Counted from the first letter of the stretch, positions 25,001 through 34,900 are shown. The stretch is DNA of 64,000 bases from Thelonectria olida (GCA_020736575.1 JAGPYM010000029.1:124001-188000), one strand, 5' to 3'. Made by a program: numbers and translations. Notes: generated from the letters alone by a model not told the origin.

Positions 25001-25439
25001 GGCGGACGTGTCCGGAACGGTGGGGCGCTACCTCGAGGCCACTCAGGCAGAATTCTGGTCGACGACGGAGAATGGCGTGGTCGGCTTAGACGAGATCTTC
25101 GCCGCTGCAGGGTTGGAGCGGGAGAAGTACAGCAATAGAAGCCTGTTTCTATTCCAGCCATTTGACCCCGTGCCAGCTCAGGCGAAGCAGGCGTTCCCGA
25201 CGGGTGAAGGCGAAGACATGCGGTGGGTGTTCATGGCGGGTTCGGAAGCGACTATGATGCAACCGTATGGGCTGGTGGTCGAGGTAGCGAAGATGGTGTC
25301 CGGGCATAAGATCAAGGTGACATATGACCCGAGGGCGTTTAATGACGAAGGCGCGAAGAAGTGTGGTGCCGGCATCTGGGATATTGTGAAAGAGATGATG
25401 GATGTGGGACTACATGGTGATATTGAGGATTGTTTGTAA
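19065..25439 (+). CDS. Two-module non-ribosomal peptide synthetase (A-T-C-A-T-C)
   Basis: About 2091 aa after removal of two in-frame introns, 19137-19187 (GTAAGA..CAG, 51 nt) and 22719-22766 (GTAAGT..GACTAAC..CAG, 48 nt). The second intron splits core A3 of the second A domain, and its removal restores YTSGST/GKPKG. Domains by residue: A1 about 40-530 (IIYTSGSSGKPKG near 186, NANGKVDRK near 520), T1 (LGGSS, Ser about 571), C1 with intact HHALFD near 755, A2 from about 1050 (FDAS near 1241, SYG/AYGPSE, LMPSGKVNRK), T2 (LGGDS about 1602), and a terminal C with DHGLYDG near 1800 that keeps the catalytic second His. There is no thioesterase, reductase, epimerase or final T domain. The terminal C domain would release the chain, as in fungal synthetases that cyclise. 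In A1 the core-A4 Asp is Ser (IFSAAQRT), so its substrate is probably not an ordinary alpha-amino acid. By hand alignment A2 reads D-A-L-F-T-G-A-I-A-K. The product is unknown. Confidence 0.95.
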   Translation: MALQARTRNPGLHQQLWDIDVSKIVRLCPVSLLNRKLTNLQVTSARRLSLSFKQSPVEPTETITSLFHQQAKLNPRDPALEVEDEGITTYSTLDRQSSVIANVLPPGTVIAVCLDRSANLLISVFGILKAGSAYVILDPTAPTERNSFILQDVDAAVVLTSSAYASQFANAVVVDALLRQTPTTARLPKPLIIDPSSPAYIIYTSGSSGKPKGVIVSHRAATRGIMHFSLNGKSKWLFFYNPIFSAAQRTMLATLCKGGLLCIASKESLTTSLLDVIQRMKIEAIGLTPSMLSTIAANQLPPCLKQITCVGEPVSHDLADSFSEKIEFRVSYGLSECAQLNFNRRLSRGDNPAIMGKPTDTTDAVVLRLETNEIASLGELGELCLFGPQLADGYLNRPEETEKAFMTNPFGPGKMLRTGDLARIVGDGFEILGRVDNQVKINGQRLEPEEVSSVLSRHPAVANAYVVAATVKGTNSLTAAVVLHPDYEWSNTVPKLRDVAQSVLPSYMIPTYWIQYQNLPLNANGKVDRKVIKNRIEATPMNELLCRSGSHQEIDDPVGLVIQAVWADALSMDVSLISGSDVFFDLGGSSLQAIQMLNELRKSGIHLTLESMFRRESLATLSEKAVMKKDVDIIAPFSLIEDQEMLQSIRTQSGVVDAFPATEFQESLVGISLQGSTDYTYQRVWDIANLDPVRLRLALHIAFLKSQNLRTTFVFGDTGLIQMIRADMAFPLETSDMPLEQYTAEDLKRGFSLGEPFFRAAMLQGSILIVTMHHALFDFWSHSFLYDDVAMYYKGLQPGPRPALQSFVAETLSMDWTPAETFWRANLETAAPSTINFAPTPKTTNVRRSLGLDLSQVAFSHGVTVGSIIYTAWAVVLGQQLGSNDIVFAAPLSGRETPLVDIDRLDGPTLTVAPLRFVFGPQQSLTEVIQMGHAVTIDALKHSQYGLRRILKASCQNASLFDSMVNILPVRAKTENDIFRLHGEKPEWKTEYTTLEIEQSAEGVQARLSSSMEAERAGFILDQFIMAMQMMLHEPQRPVSTINLITGTESLMLSHAVEMPTQVPATMLSRYDEMVTRFPHRVALQWQNIESISYTEFDARANQLARYLVEVGVQKGDFVCLMLEKSPMMIIAIWGVLKTGAAYVPLSSENPVERNRFIVEEVGAKLVLSEKGIEQASGLHAAIVLLGDVDFAAFETAKPEITIEGQDAAYVIYTSGSTVSISLFPKGLLTNNRQGKPKGVLIPHGAGAAAVESMVQYEGRKRGYWRALQFSNYIFDASILEMFNTLTSGGTLCIAPNDRLLSDLAEVINEMTVTHAFFTPTIARLLTPKDVPSLRSLTIGGEALTEDIVDIWGNDCLIIQAYGPSETAIAVTMRDMESDHRANNLGRPFPTVQAFILERDGGSLVPYGAVGELCVAGPQLGLGYLNRPEMNTAVFIKTDLAGHSMLYRTGDLARWLPGGEIQYLGRKDNQVKVNGHRIELGEIERAMIAAGGLTDCVAVVAKMEGKPQIAAYTIFDKSSETGIQPPEAFLDRVADLRNKLTGLAHYMYPKTILPLHSLPLMPSGKVNRKLLVAWAEKMEIAQVSRYYFDFFGGAGSLVAAETGGERFMEEAFMAVLKVDKDVLGKTANFLALGGDSISAMNLASYTRKHGYSLSVSTILKYPLLQDMAKQIGIADDVESESSTVVEFEPPQVVYDEMDSVGLPIDEVEYIYPCPPGQSEFLSQGSKNCKGWVLMTVRPFPSSHNLENWVDAVETLTETNDILRTTFTKKDGSWYGVVLRCANIVLDLIDVRTEDEKSAYIKSIYDSHFKFGEPFIRYAAIRSPSGHVDIVTKMDHGLYDGTLLRIFASHFKDIQHLGHVTEISPFRDFALHMASLDKEKTRALDFFTKTRKPLGFQYPNIPSPSASRMVFVPDAVNVDDFATAAGITVPILFQAAFQAWLARATGRRTVGMDYLYTGRNVPLPNPQDINGCTANFVPLQADVSGTVGRYLEATQAEFWSTTENGVVGLDEIFAAAGLEREKYSNRSLFLFQPFDPVPAQAKQAFPTGEGEDMRWVFMAGSEATMMQPYGLVVEVAKMVSGHKIKVTYDPRAFNDEGAKKCGAGIWDIVKEMMDVGLHGDIEDCL

Positions 25440-25817
25440 TGCTTATGTTTGAGGTACTTGGGGAAAGGATGTAAGACCGAATAGCAACCACTGGGCGTAT
25501 TGAAATTAATAATAAGAATGGAAGTTTCTATAGCAGGTACTGCTCCCTTGTGAAAAGAGAATCTAGACTACGAGGCAGAACAAAACATGGTAATAGTACC
25601 GACAAGACATAGTTTTAGGAGCACTCTTGCAAGCAGTCATGACCTTCAACGCGAAGACCAACGACAACTGCCGTCACTGCCAACGCCTATCATCCACGGC
25701 GGCGTTCCCCTAACAACCCGAGGGTACCGCTTGGATCTACTCCATACTAACCTCTTCTTCACCCCCAAGGCAAGCCTTGGGAAGCAATGAAAAGGGAGAG
25801 TAAATAGCCTGTCAGAC
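25440..25817. other. 3' flank of the NRPS, no gene seen
   Basis: AT-rich sequence with AATAAT-type stretches near 25505-25512, where the NRPS transcript could end. No supported reading frame. Confidence 0.35.
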
Positions 25818-26172
25818 GTCCATCAACACCCACCCCGCCAGCGCGCCCAAAAGGCAGACCGCAAACAGGGTCGAGATCATCAAGAAAGCATCTCTCTATA
25901 CAGCAGCCACAATACGTGACGCCGCCGTCCTTGCGGACAGAGCGAGAGGACCAAAGGATATTCACTCTAAGGTGTTGAGGATATACATTCATCAACCAGG
26001 GTGGGATCTGTGGCTCTTGTTAGGAACCAAGAGAAGGTCGAATACTATAGAAATGATTCTCCTGTGGGAGCAAGTCAGCAAAGGCATTTCAAGGAAAGAT
26101 GCAAGCACGCCGTGGTTGGAGAGACTCCGGAGTGCTCTTGTAGGGGTTCACGTACTGAAGTATTGTCGACAT
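25818..26172 (-). CDS. Candidate small split gene with terminal membrane helix
   Basis: Low-confidence call from promoter architecture. On the minus strand a clean TATAAAA (26226-26220) is followed by a pyrimidine-rich leader and an ATG at 26172 (MSTILQ...). A strong GTACGT donor lies after the sixth codon, with a TTGCTGAC..CCCACAG acceptor about 95 nt later. Near 25818 a frame that opens directly after a CTGTATAG acceptor encodes RDAFLMISTLFAVCLLGALAGWVLMDV and then stops, a plausible C-terminal membrane anchor. I could not find a splice chain that joins all parts in frame, so the exon structure is unresolved and the region could be non-coding. Confidence 0.25.
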
Positions 26173-26219
26173 GAAGAAGAAAAGAAGAAAAGTTCAAAAC
26201 GAAAGAAGTCCCGTCGGTC

Positions 26220-26226
26220 TTTTATA
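26220..26226 (-). promoter_or_regulatory. TATA box of the candidate small gene
   Basis: TATAAAA on the minus strand lies about 50 nt before the ATG at 26172, with a CTTTCTTCTTTTC-type leader between them. Confidence 0.4.
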
Positions 26227-27346
26227 GCCTGCCATCTGAAATTCTACGACCGGCGGCAGAGATTTTCCTTCTCCGTACCTATGGAGCGCAATCTCTGCTG
26301 ATACGTAAGAGACAAATGGTAAAGCCTGCTAGTGCGCTTTCCATGGGGTGAGAATTTTTCACGCAGGTTACCAAGGCGACAGAAATTAGATAATTAATTC
26401 AATCAGGCATGATTATCGACATGGAGGTAATAACTCAACGTACCCGATGCCTCACACAATTGAGTTGGAATGTTTAGTCGGTTTGGCAAAGTGGAGGAGT
26501 CAAAGAGGAAAGAGCCAGGAGTAGGGATCTTGATAGACTACAAGTGGTAGCAGCTGAATCTGTTCCTTAGTGAAGTGACAATGAGAAGTCTCGAACTTGA
26601 CTAAAGAAGTATAGTATTTTTCCTTCTGAAGGTGAAATTGAATAGTCCATCGTGTAGTGACGCACACTTCCGCTCATCATCTCTTGCCCAAATCATGCCT
26701 GCAGGGCGAAATTCAACTTGTATCTTGAGTCTGTCTTGTTGGAGTATCTCTTCCAGCCGTCCTTGACTTGACACTTTATAGGTGAGCTTGAGTGGTAAAG
26801 AAGTGAGAATCTGCCCTTCACCACGTGGCTAGGCAATTATGACGAGAGCCTCATTCTAGAATCCAGGCCACGACTCACTGCGCATGGTGTGGCGAGGAGT
26901 TGAGGCATGCAATGTCCTATTCCACTACCCTAGAGTAAAGAAGTGAGCTATGGAGAACAACTCTCGTCGTCACGTGAGCGGGATCGGACTGGCCTGGTCG
27001 AGATGTGAAACTCGGAACCCGCTCAAGTCCGAGCGAGGGTTGACATTATTGCCGAGACACGCTCAATATTGCGAGACGCGTCTGCTCAGAGCAACGGGAG
27101 CTTTACAGAGTCGCAAACTCAACATGCTTGTCTTTACTTTTCACCCCGAGCACACCGGGCCCAAAGCAATTAAGAGTTTTTACTGCTAGATGCTTTCTTT
27201 TCTGCCCTTGCTTAGACTGGCAACGCGTCCTTTTCTTCCATTTAGACAAAACTGTCACCACCTTGTCGAGCTTGGCTTGTATCCTGGGTTAAGGAGTGTA
27301 AATATATGGGGACGGGGTTTGCCCGTGCCCACACCCTGGTGAGAGC
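26227..27346. other. Intergenic, no supported gene
   Basis: No domain-bearing frame. The missing N-terminal half of the enolase-superfamily relic that starts near 27347 would be expected here, but I could not recognise it. Confidence 0.45.
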
Positions 27347-28019
27347 GTGATGGAGTTCATGTTCCAAGGGGAGTTGAAGAAGGGAGCCATTAGGATGCAG
27401 CTTGAGGCTGGAGATGACCCCATTGCCGACGCCAAGCGGGTTAGGGCTGTGCGGAAGGCACTCCCGGACCATGTGTATATCTGGGTCGATGCTAATGGCG
27501 GGTGGACTCTCGAGGAGGCCCTGATCTTTGCTCGCGCCATGGGACAAGATATTACTGTTGGACTTGAGCAACCCTGCCGCACACTGGCCAAGTGTGCCGA
27601 GGTTGGTCGTCGAACTGGTCTCCTATCTTCCTCGACGAGAGCGTCGTGACGGTATCCGATCTGTTCACAGCGCATTCCAATGGCATCGCGGGTATCAACA
27701 TCAAGCCTTCTCGCGTCGGCGGGCTACCAAGGCCCGATTGATACGCGACGTTGCTGCTGCCCTTGGCATGACTATTGCCTGCGACGACCCATGGGGCTCT
27801 GCTTTGACAACCGCCCAGAACGTGCTGCTAGCTGCTACAAAGCCCGCGAACCGGCTCCGGGCAGTCGACCTCTTTGCTGAATGGACAGAGCCCTTGATCG
27901 CTGATATTCCTCGAGTAGAGTCGGATGGCCGAGTTACTCCCCGCACTCAGTCTGGCAACGGATATACCGCTGTCCATGCTGAGCTTCTTGGGGAGCCCCT
28001 GCTCAATATCGCGGCATAG
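27347..28019 (+). pseudogene. Enolase-superfamily (MLE/mandelate racemase-like) relic
   Basis: The C-terminal half of an enolase-superfamily enzyme is readable in three successive frames: QLEAGDDPIADAKRVRAVRK..VYIWVDANGGWTLEEA (the D-x-N metal-site strand), then FLDESVVTVSDL..GINIKPSRVGGL (the DES and K-x-S strands), then TKARLIRDVAAALGMTIACDDPWGSAL to the stop at 28019. Frame changes near 27622 (within GGTCTCCTATC) and near 27722 (within GGGCTACC) each look like the loss of one base. The N-terminal capping domain is missing. The family converts acid sugars, muconate or amino-acid derivatives. Gene death is the simplest reading, but two assembly errors plus an unrecognised 5' exon cannot be excluded. 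Confidence 0.75.
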
Positions 28020-28744
28020 AAGCCTACTTGACGGAGTGCATAATCTAGTTTTCTCTATTTATCATATGTGCCAATACCCCATGAGTTCGATGTGCAGGAG
28101 TGACGAGATGATGGTCCGATGGTCCCAGCGTTGTGAATTTCCTTTGCATCCCGCCCCTTAAGTTGTGGCGGGTGGCTTCACAGGTATAATCATCCACAGT
28201 AGCAAGCGCAAGCAAGAATGAAAGCAGGTTAGCACCTGGATTTACGCATTATTTTCATGGCATCAAGACATACTAGATCGGCTCCAGTTTCTGATCCGGG
28301 AGGGTTCCCGGATCCATTTGGAGGTTTGAACGAGCTCCTGTGGTGCGGATCTGGCCTGTTTTCAACGAAACCAGTTGTAGCGATAGCGCTGAGTAGATTT
28401 GTTTGGAGCTCTTGAGGGCAAGACAGAGCTCAATGGCGAAGTAAATGGAAATGGAAATGGAAAAAGGAAAAGACAGACCTTGACCTGGCACTGGAATGCA
28501 TTCTGATGCCCATACACGAAAGAAGCGGAGATCCCCCGTGCCACCGAAAGAGCATGGCTGGCACGCACCAGGCAGGACTTTCCATGGGCTTCAAACCTCT
28601 AGAAGGGAAGTAGTTTGAATAATGGCCACTCTCAAGAATCGAAATGGTGGTTCTTTCAGGACAAAGACTCTCGACTCATAGTTGAGAATCCATCGACAAT
28701 CAGATCCGCCACAATTAGGCCAAAAACAGCAACAAACCACAGCA
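28020..28744. other. Intergenic between the two broken catabolic genes
   Basis: No supported gene. The right end serves as leader of the dehydrogenase-like gene starting at 28745. Confidence 0.4.
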
Positions 28745-29847
28745 ATGGCTACAGACTTCGGTGTTATTGGTATGTATCTGGTTGTCGAGTCGATGTTGAA
28801 GCTCATAAGCTGACCCATGAAGGCCTTGGCATCATCGGTTATGGCATGGCCAGTAACTTGCGGAAGAATATTGCGTCTTCCGCCACTCTTCATGTTCTGG
28901 ACCTCAACCAGGACGTGATCCAGCGGCTCATCAAGGAATTCGGCCGCTACGGCAATATTGAAGTTGCCTCCTCGGCAAGGGACCTGGTGAACAAGGTGGG
29001 CGCTGTAGTTGTTCTTTCGAGCCTGCCTGCTGGTCCTCATGTGTGGAAGGTCTACCTGGACCTCGAGAATGGCGTGATTACGGCTACTAACCCTGAGCGA
29101 CTTATTACCGAGTGCAGCGCTATCGAAATCGACTCAACACAGGAGCTAGGCAAGACCATCATCAACGCTGGACTTGGTAGCTTTGTTGATGCTACAGTTT
29201 CAGGAGGCATGTGGGGTGCCAATACAGGCACTCTGTCCTTCATGGTCGGTCATGCCGAACCGACTGAAACCGACAAAGTCAGCAATCGCGTCCATGAGAC
29301 CCTCTCCCTGGTTGCAGTGCCCAGGACTATTACCTTTTGCGGCGGGCTCGGCATGGGTCAAGTTGCTAGGATCGCTCACAATTGGATCACCCTCGCAAAC
29401 AACTTGGTAGCCACCGAGGGTATGGCTATTGGGCTGAAATACGGTATTGATAAGAGGTTCTATTTAAGTGCATTACAGATGGAACTGACAACTCATGGGT
29501 AATAGGCTTTGAGCAGCCAGTCCCCGGTCTTGTGCCCGAGGCTCCTTCTAGCAATAACTATAAGAGAGCATTCGCACCCGCACTGAGTGTCAAGGATCTC
29601 ACGATTGGTATCAACGCAGCCAAAAAGGTGGATATCAACCCCACGGCAGGCGAGGCGGTCATTAAGGCTTTCCGAGAAGTCGATGCGGATCCTCGAACCC
29701 ATGTAAGTGCAATCTTGGTTTGTATAACAGTACTTGAAAGCTCAGAGAGACTGACCCCTATGACAATAGGATCTTGATCACACTTCTCTCTGGCTGCATG
29801 TCTATGGTAACCTTGATGAATGGGCCAAGGAGAAACACAAGCTGTAG
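28745..29847 (+). pseudogene. 3-hydroxyisobutyrate dehydrogenase-like gene with one frameshift
   Basis: Beta-hydroxyacid dehydrogenase, NAD(P)-dependent. Exon 1 is 28745-28769, the intron 28770-28822, exon 2 starts at 28823, a last intron is 29703-29769 (GTAAGT..ATAG) and the last exon is 29770-29847. The spliced N-terminus reads FGVIGLGIIGYGMASNL, the family's Rossmann motif. Later DATVSGGMWGANTGTLSFMVG and GMGQVARIAHN (catalytic Lys replaced by His in the usual G-x-x-x-x-x-K-x-x-x-N; substrate-site Asn present) are seen. Near 29461-29466 (TATTTAAG) the frame breaks. One missing base would restore the expected run into DGTDNSWVIGFEQPVPG, and with it the exons sum to exactly 328 codons. Everything else is intact. 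It is therefore either a very young pseudogene or a base-call error in a T run. Confidence 0.8.
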
Positions 29848-30541
29848 AGTATGTAGAAGACAAATTCTTACTGTTGACTGGGCCTGGACACAAATAACAG
29901 AGGGAGAGTGTTGGGTAGTGATTGTACCAGGGGTAGTGTTAGGTGGCACACAGCCGGAGAGGCTAGGACTGGCTTCATGTAATGTAACTGTCTCCTGTAT
30001 ACTCATAGCTCTGGACATACTTGACAGGGAAGACGGAGTCGGATTTTGCACCTGATCATCAGTGTGGGATGCCCGCCAATACATTTCGTCTTGTTGCCCC
30101 CAACAACCTTCTCATGAGCCTCAGCAGCATCACCAGGGGCTGACGCATTGGGATGCGTCAAATTTTCTTAATAATGGGTGGTTATCTCACTATGTCATAT
30201 AAAAACCTTTCCCGGCTTTATTGAATCTGTAGAAAGATTGTTAGTTCGTGGAATCTACTTGCTTGGCATATAGCTGGCGATAATAACATTGAAAAGACTT
30301 GCGAGGGTCATCAACACCCGTCTCTCAAGCGAATTCAATTTTTCCCCGGTCAACACAACTAGGCTGCTTCCGCGCAACTATTAATAAGACTCCTGGAATA
30401 TAACAGACTCGTTCTTGGTCCTATGCAACGTTGGTCATATCAAAATCCAGCCAATCGTAGACCGCCCTTCCAAAATCTTCAGCTCGTAACAGATAACTGC
30501 TCTCAGCGCCGACTTGTGGCCAGAGATACCCGCTGAGCCGA
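29848..30541. other. Intergenic, no supported gene
   Basis: Only short frames without domain signature. Confidence 0.4.
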
Positions 30542-31123
30542 CTATAGCAAAGTCTGCTCCATAATCGTGTTCGAGATGTCAGCATCTGAGGTGATCACAT
30601 CGTCGTAAATAGACGTGTCTGTAGAGGCTGCGTTGCGCCCGGCTTTTTCGTAGACGAGGATATTCCAGAGTAACTGCACATCAATTGACCAGTTTTGATG
30701 AAAGTCGTTGGGCCGGTCGCCGGTGGTTGGTACAGTGGTAATGCTATCCTGCAACTTCCGCAGGTTTTGTGTCTTATATGACGAATGGAAATTAGCATGT
30801 TTGGGTAGGTCATAAACTTGAGACATACCATCGAGAGGATAAACGGCCAGGTAGGCCCTACACGGTCCAGAAACCGTACACACTTGTCATAACCATGCTG
30901 TGATTTTATGCGAAGTACATCATCCTCGACAAAGCTATGCTGCAGGTGGATGATCGCAACTATCAAAACGGCATGCGCAATTGTGGCCGGGTGGGAATCG
31001 ATGACCGAGCATCTCAACTGCTAGGCGAAGCTCTTGATCATGGTCCTGGCTGGTTTGGCATGCTGTGTTGTGCGTTGAGAACATCCTGAGACGGTCTAGA
31101 CATTGGTGATGCGAGGGGGACAC
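30542..31123 (-). pseudogene. Possible relic of a fungal transcription factor (MHR part)
   Basis: The minus-strand frame 31017-30595 contains HPATIAHAVLIVAIIHLQHSF followed by a helical stretch with CVRFLDRVGPTWPF. This resembles the helical middle homology region of Zn2Cys6 regulators (HP..AhAvL.vAIi.LH...C...L....W). No zinc cluster precedes it, overlapping frames compete, and no splice model gives a complete protein. The match is from memory and weak. Confidence 0.3.
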
Positions 31124-31937
31124 CTGCAGGCGGTTGGTGTGTTTGGAGGAGACTAGAGCGAGAGTGAGCGTTATTCACCAAATTTTCTTTCCTGTATACG
31201 AAGAAACAGACCTCAGGGATTGCAACACCCGGTCTAGTTTGTTTTCTAGGGTTTCCAATCGAAGGTGCTAATTACATACATAATTAGCAACGTGGTTGAA
31301 AGCGACCAGGGTTATATGCTCGCTCGTCTGGAATTCGTTCCGAAACGGAACGATTGCTCAATAATAGACTCAGACTCACAACAGCCGGCATCTGACCTTG
31401 GTGTTCCTAGGCAGGGTTAGGGTCAATGGACCTGTAGTTGCAATTTTGTCCTAAACGCTGATAGAACGAGCATATCGGACCAATTGATGTCCTTTCAGTG
31501 TGAGGGTACATGATCGGTATATGTCAGTGATCCTTCCGTTGATAGCTGAATTTCAGTTTCCCCTCCTGGATTAAATTCTCACTCCTGGTCTCGTCATTGG
31601 GTTCCTACCCTGCACCTCATTCCGAGGCTTTGAGGGCACATGGGTTTAACAGGGCGAAAGATGAGAGAGGTCAGGAGCAGTGAGTAGCTGAGGGTTTGGA
31701 ACCCTGGGGCTGTGGTGTTTGTTCTTAAATATCATGTCGGACATAGAGGCGTCCGTAGAGACGTAGCTGCTATTGCACAAGCTGTCCGCTCATCAAGGGC
31801 AAATATAGAGACGTAGCGTTTATCTTCAGAGACGTGTATCATGTCGGATAGCCATCTAAAAAACATGGACAATATCTCGATACTATGTATCGCCACCTAA
31901 GCTACCCACCGTTAACCTGGTATAGCGGGACGGACAC
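31124..31937. other. Intergenic, with small nested direct repeats at its right end
   Basis: No supported gene. TATCATGTCGGA occurs at 31730-31741 and 31837-31848, and TAGAGACGTAGC occurs at 31756-31767 and 31806-31817. The block lies just beyond the 3' end of the AAA+ gene. Confidence 0.5.
31730..31848. repeat. Nested short direct repeats (two 12-mers, twice each)
   Basis: The order is A-B-B-A in direct orientation (A = TATCATGTCGGA, B = TAGAGACGTAGC). A third partial B (AGAGACGT) lies near 31829. They may be remnants of a local duplication or binding-site repeats. Confidence 0.5.
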
Positions 31938-34900
31938 CTAATCCTCGTTGGATGAAAGCTCCTCAAAGATATCACTTTCCTCTTCCTCCTCCGCCTCAGA
32001 GACTTCTTCATCCCGTGGCCGTCGGACTCCCCGCTGGCTGCGGGAGACGGAAGGACTACGTCGTTCAAGGCTCGCCCGTGGACGTTGTTTATCTCGGGAA
32101 GAGCTTGAGAAAGCAGAACTTCTCTCGCCCCTCGCAAACCGAGGCGACACCAGGTGCTGTTGCTGCCACCCGTATTCTTTTCTTGCCCCCGTTGTCGGCA
32201 TTCGCAGGTCATTCTCCATGTGTTGGTCGTGCCGTAGCGACATGTGTTTCGCTATGTCACTGTCGTGGCCTCTCACGGCATGAAGATAATCTTCAAAGTC
32301 TCTCGCCGTTGTTGCAACATTCCGGAAACTGTCCTTGGTCAGCTTCACCGTCATCCACCTCCGTTCTCCACTCCTGACAGCTTCTTCTGATGTCAGAGCC
32401 GCGGCTTGTAGTTTCTTGTCTCGCTCATGATGGCCTAGAGCGATAGCCAGCTGGAACGCATTTCGGATCTGTCGGCCGTTCCACGCCGTGCCCGTCTTCT
32501 CGTGAGTCTTGTAGTGATTCTTGGCAAACGACAGGAGCGCGTTTCTGTCGAATCTGGTCTTGATAGCGGCCGTCTTGTTGTCTCGCTCGATGCGGTTGAG
32601 AATGCCCTCCCATATTTCGATTGTCGCTTGAAGCTGGATGGTTGGGTAGGCGAGGGAGACGTGGATTCGGGATTTAAAGGCTTCGTCCAAGACACCAACT
32701 CGATTCGTGGTTAGAAAGAGAATTCCCGAGTAATACTCGAGCTGACGAAGAAAGACTAAGAGAGTCAGACACGCTCATTAATATGTGCAAAGGTAAACTT
32801 GGTGGTATTAAGGACGTACCGGACACCAGCGCGTTGTGGTTCGTATCTCGCCAGTCTCGTCGGGTCAAGAAGACATCGGCTTCATCTAGAAGCAAAATCG
32901 AAGCCCACCGCTGTGCTCTTTCAGTGTGTTCCGTCAGGGCCAACTCGACTTCTCTAGGGCTTATGCCAAGGTCCCCGCAAGTGATTGGATAGAGCGGTCG
33001 TCGAGTGTAGGCTGCCAGTGTCTCGGCCGTGCTCGTCTTGCCTGACCCGGGTGGACCATGCAAGAGAATGATCAAGCCTCGCCCCTTGCCTCTGACGATG
33101 TCGATCTGGGGAGAAATAGCATCAATATTATCTGCTCCAGGTTCTGCCTTTTCCTCTGTCACTTGATTCTTGACCAGTCCCACCAAGATGCTGCGGTGGC
33201 TCTCGGGGATAACTAGGTCCTCGAAGCTGCCTACTCGAGCCTCGTCACTCTTATCAATTTCCGCTACAACATTGACGTCAACGTGAACTAAAATCGTAAC
33301 TGGTCAATGCAAAGTGGACAAGTAGACTGAGACTCACACGCACCGTACTGCCGGGTCCGAAAAACGTAGGCGGGCAATTGGTGAGGGAAGAGCGGGAGAG
33401 TTTTTTCCGACCAGAGAAACTGCCTATACTCGACTGGCTCCAGATCGGTCTGATACGACAACATGAAGTTTTCAGCGGCTTTCTGGTCGACTCTGTGGTC
33501 GCAGAAGAACGCGAGAGTCCCTGCAACATACTCCTCAACTTCTGCGTCGTCGGGATTCGTGCGTTGCAACACTCCCAACTCGGGCTTCAGGCGGGGGTTG
33601 CTCCGGTAGTAATCCTTGACATCAATGAAGACGTCGCCGCGGAGCTCTTCCGGGGAGACCTGCGGGTTTGGCGGACAGGTAACTCCATAATAGCTCTTGT
33701 GACCGTACGATGAAATGTACTTCTTGCCCCTTGCTGTCAGCTTCTGGATCACCTCAGCTCTCTGCTTGTGGAACCTGAGAGGATAAATTGGAAGGTCCGT
33801 AACTCTTCTCTCCCCCGCGTAGTGCTTGATCTGTTCTCGACCATCTTTTGGCCCGACCACATGGCCATCAAACTCCATGATATAGTGATCGACGGTCAGC
33901 GGGCTCCAGGTCCCGTGTCCTGAATTGTTCATGATGGTAGCGTCGTTCTTGATCCATGGTGTTGAGTTGTGGAGGCTGGCCCGTTGCATGGCCTCTTCCT
34001 GGGTTGGTGCTCGCTTTCGTTGCTGGCCACCACTAACGGCGTAGGCTTTACAGAGCTGATCGTAGCCCTTTTTCTTGAAAAACAATGTTTGACCTGGTTG
34101 GAAGAGATAACAGAGGTCCTCAAAGGCAATTTTTTCCAGCACCCCAGCCTTGATGCTCTCCTGCAAATTGACATAGGATGCCAGTTCCGTCTTAATAAAG
34201 TCATTCAGCAGTTGCAAGTGATTGATGCGAGTAGTCAGTTCCTTTCGCTTTTTCCTGAGATTTTCTTTCTTCTTCGCTGGCGCCACAACTGCTCCCGTTC
34301 CCGAGGTTGACATCTTTGGAGTTTGTGGGATGGGGGTCAAGTTTTCTGTTGGATACCTGGCGCTGTCCGAAGCATCCTGTTTTGGAGAGAGAGATGCATC
34401 GCTTTGGACACTCTTTTCAATCGGCGCTTTACCGCTGAGGGATGAGGAGCCTTGTCGAGTTTCAAAATATCCCAACCACCTCACCATGCTTCGGGCATAA
34501 CTCTCCTTTTCCACCTGCTCTAGTCGGTCCTGCAATTGATGAACCCTTTCCTTGATCTCGGGATAGTAGTTGATCAAAAGCTAAGGAGATGATTAGTGTT
34601 CCCATGAATATACAACCACGAGGTCGCTTACCTTGTAGGGAGGAGCCAGGCTGTTACCATGAGAAGACTGTTAGCATCTCTTACCAGTTGGGTTTTCTGA
34701 AAGGGTGGAATCATACACGAAATGCTCGAACATGACATCCGTGATATCCTCTAGTTCGTAAATCAAGTGATTGGAGGCAATCGAAACCCTCAGTGGTCTC
34801 TCTTGTCGCTCTCTGAGGCCTGTTGCTTGTCCTTTGCCGGCGTCGACACTTTCATAGGTTGTAGGAGTGCGATAGTATGCCGCCATTACGGAGCCATTCA

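Noticed and set aside
26173..26215. GAAGAAGAAAAGAAG purine tract as a microsatellite or repeat
   Set aside because: Irregular, and better explained as the pyrimidine-rich leader of a minus-strand promoter.
34668..34684. 17-nt GTAAGAGATGCTAACAG segment as an intron of the AAA+ gene
   Set aside because: Too short and leads into a stop. The GTGTAT donor at 34718 keeps the frame and recovers the conserved APPYK segment.
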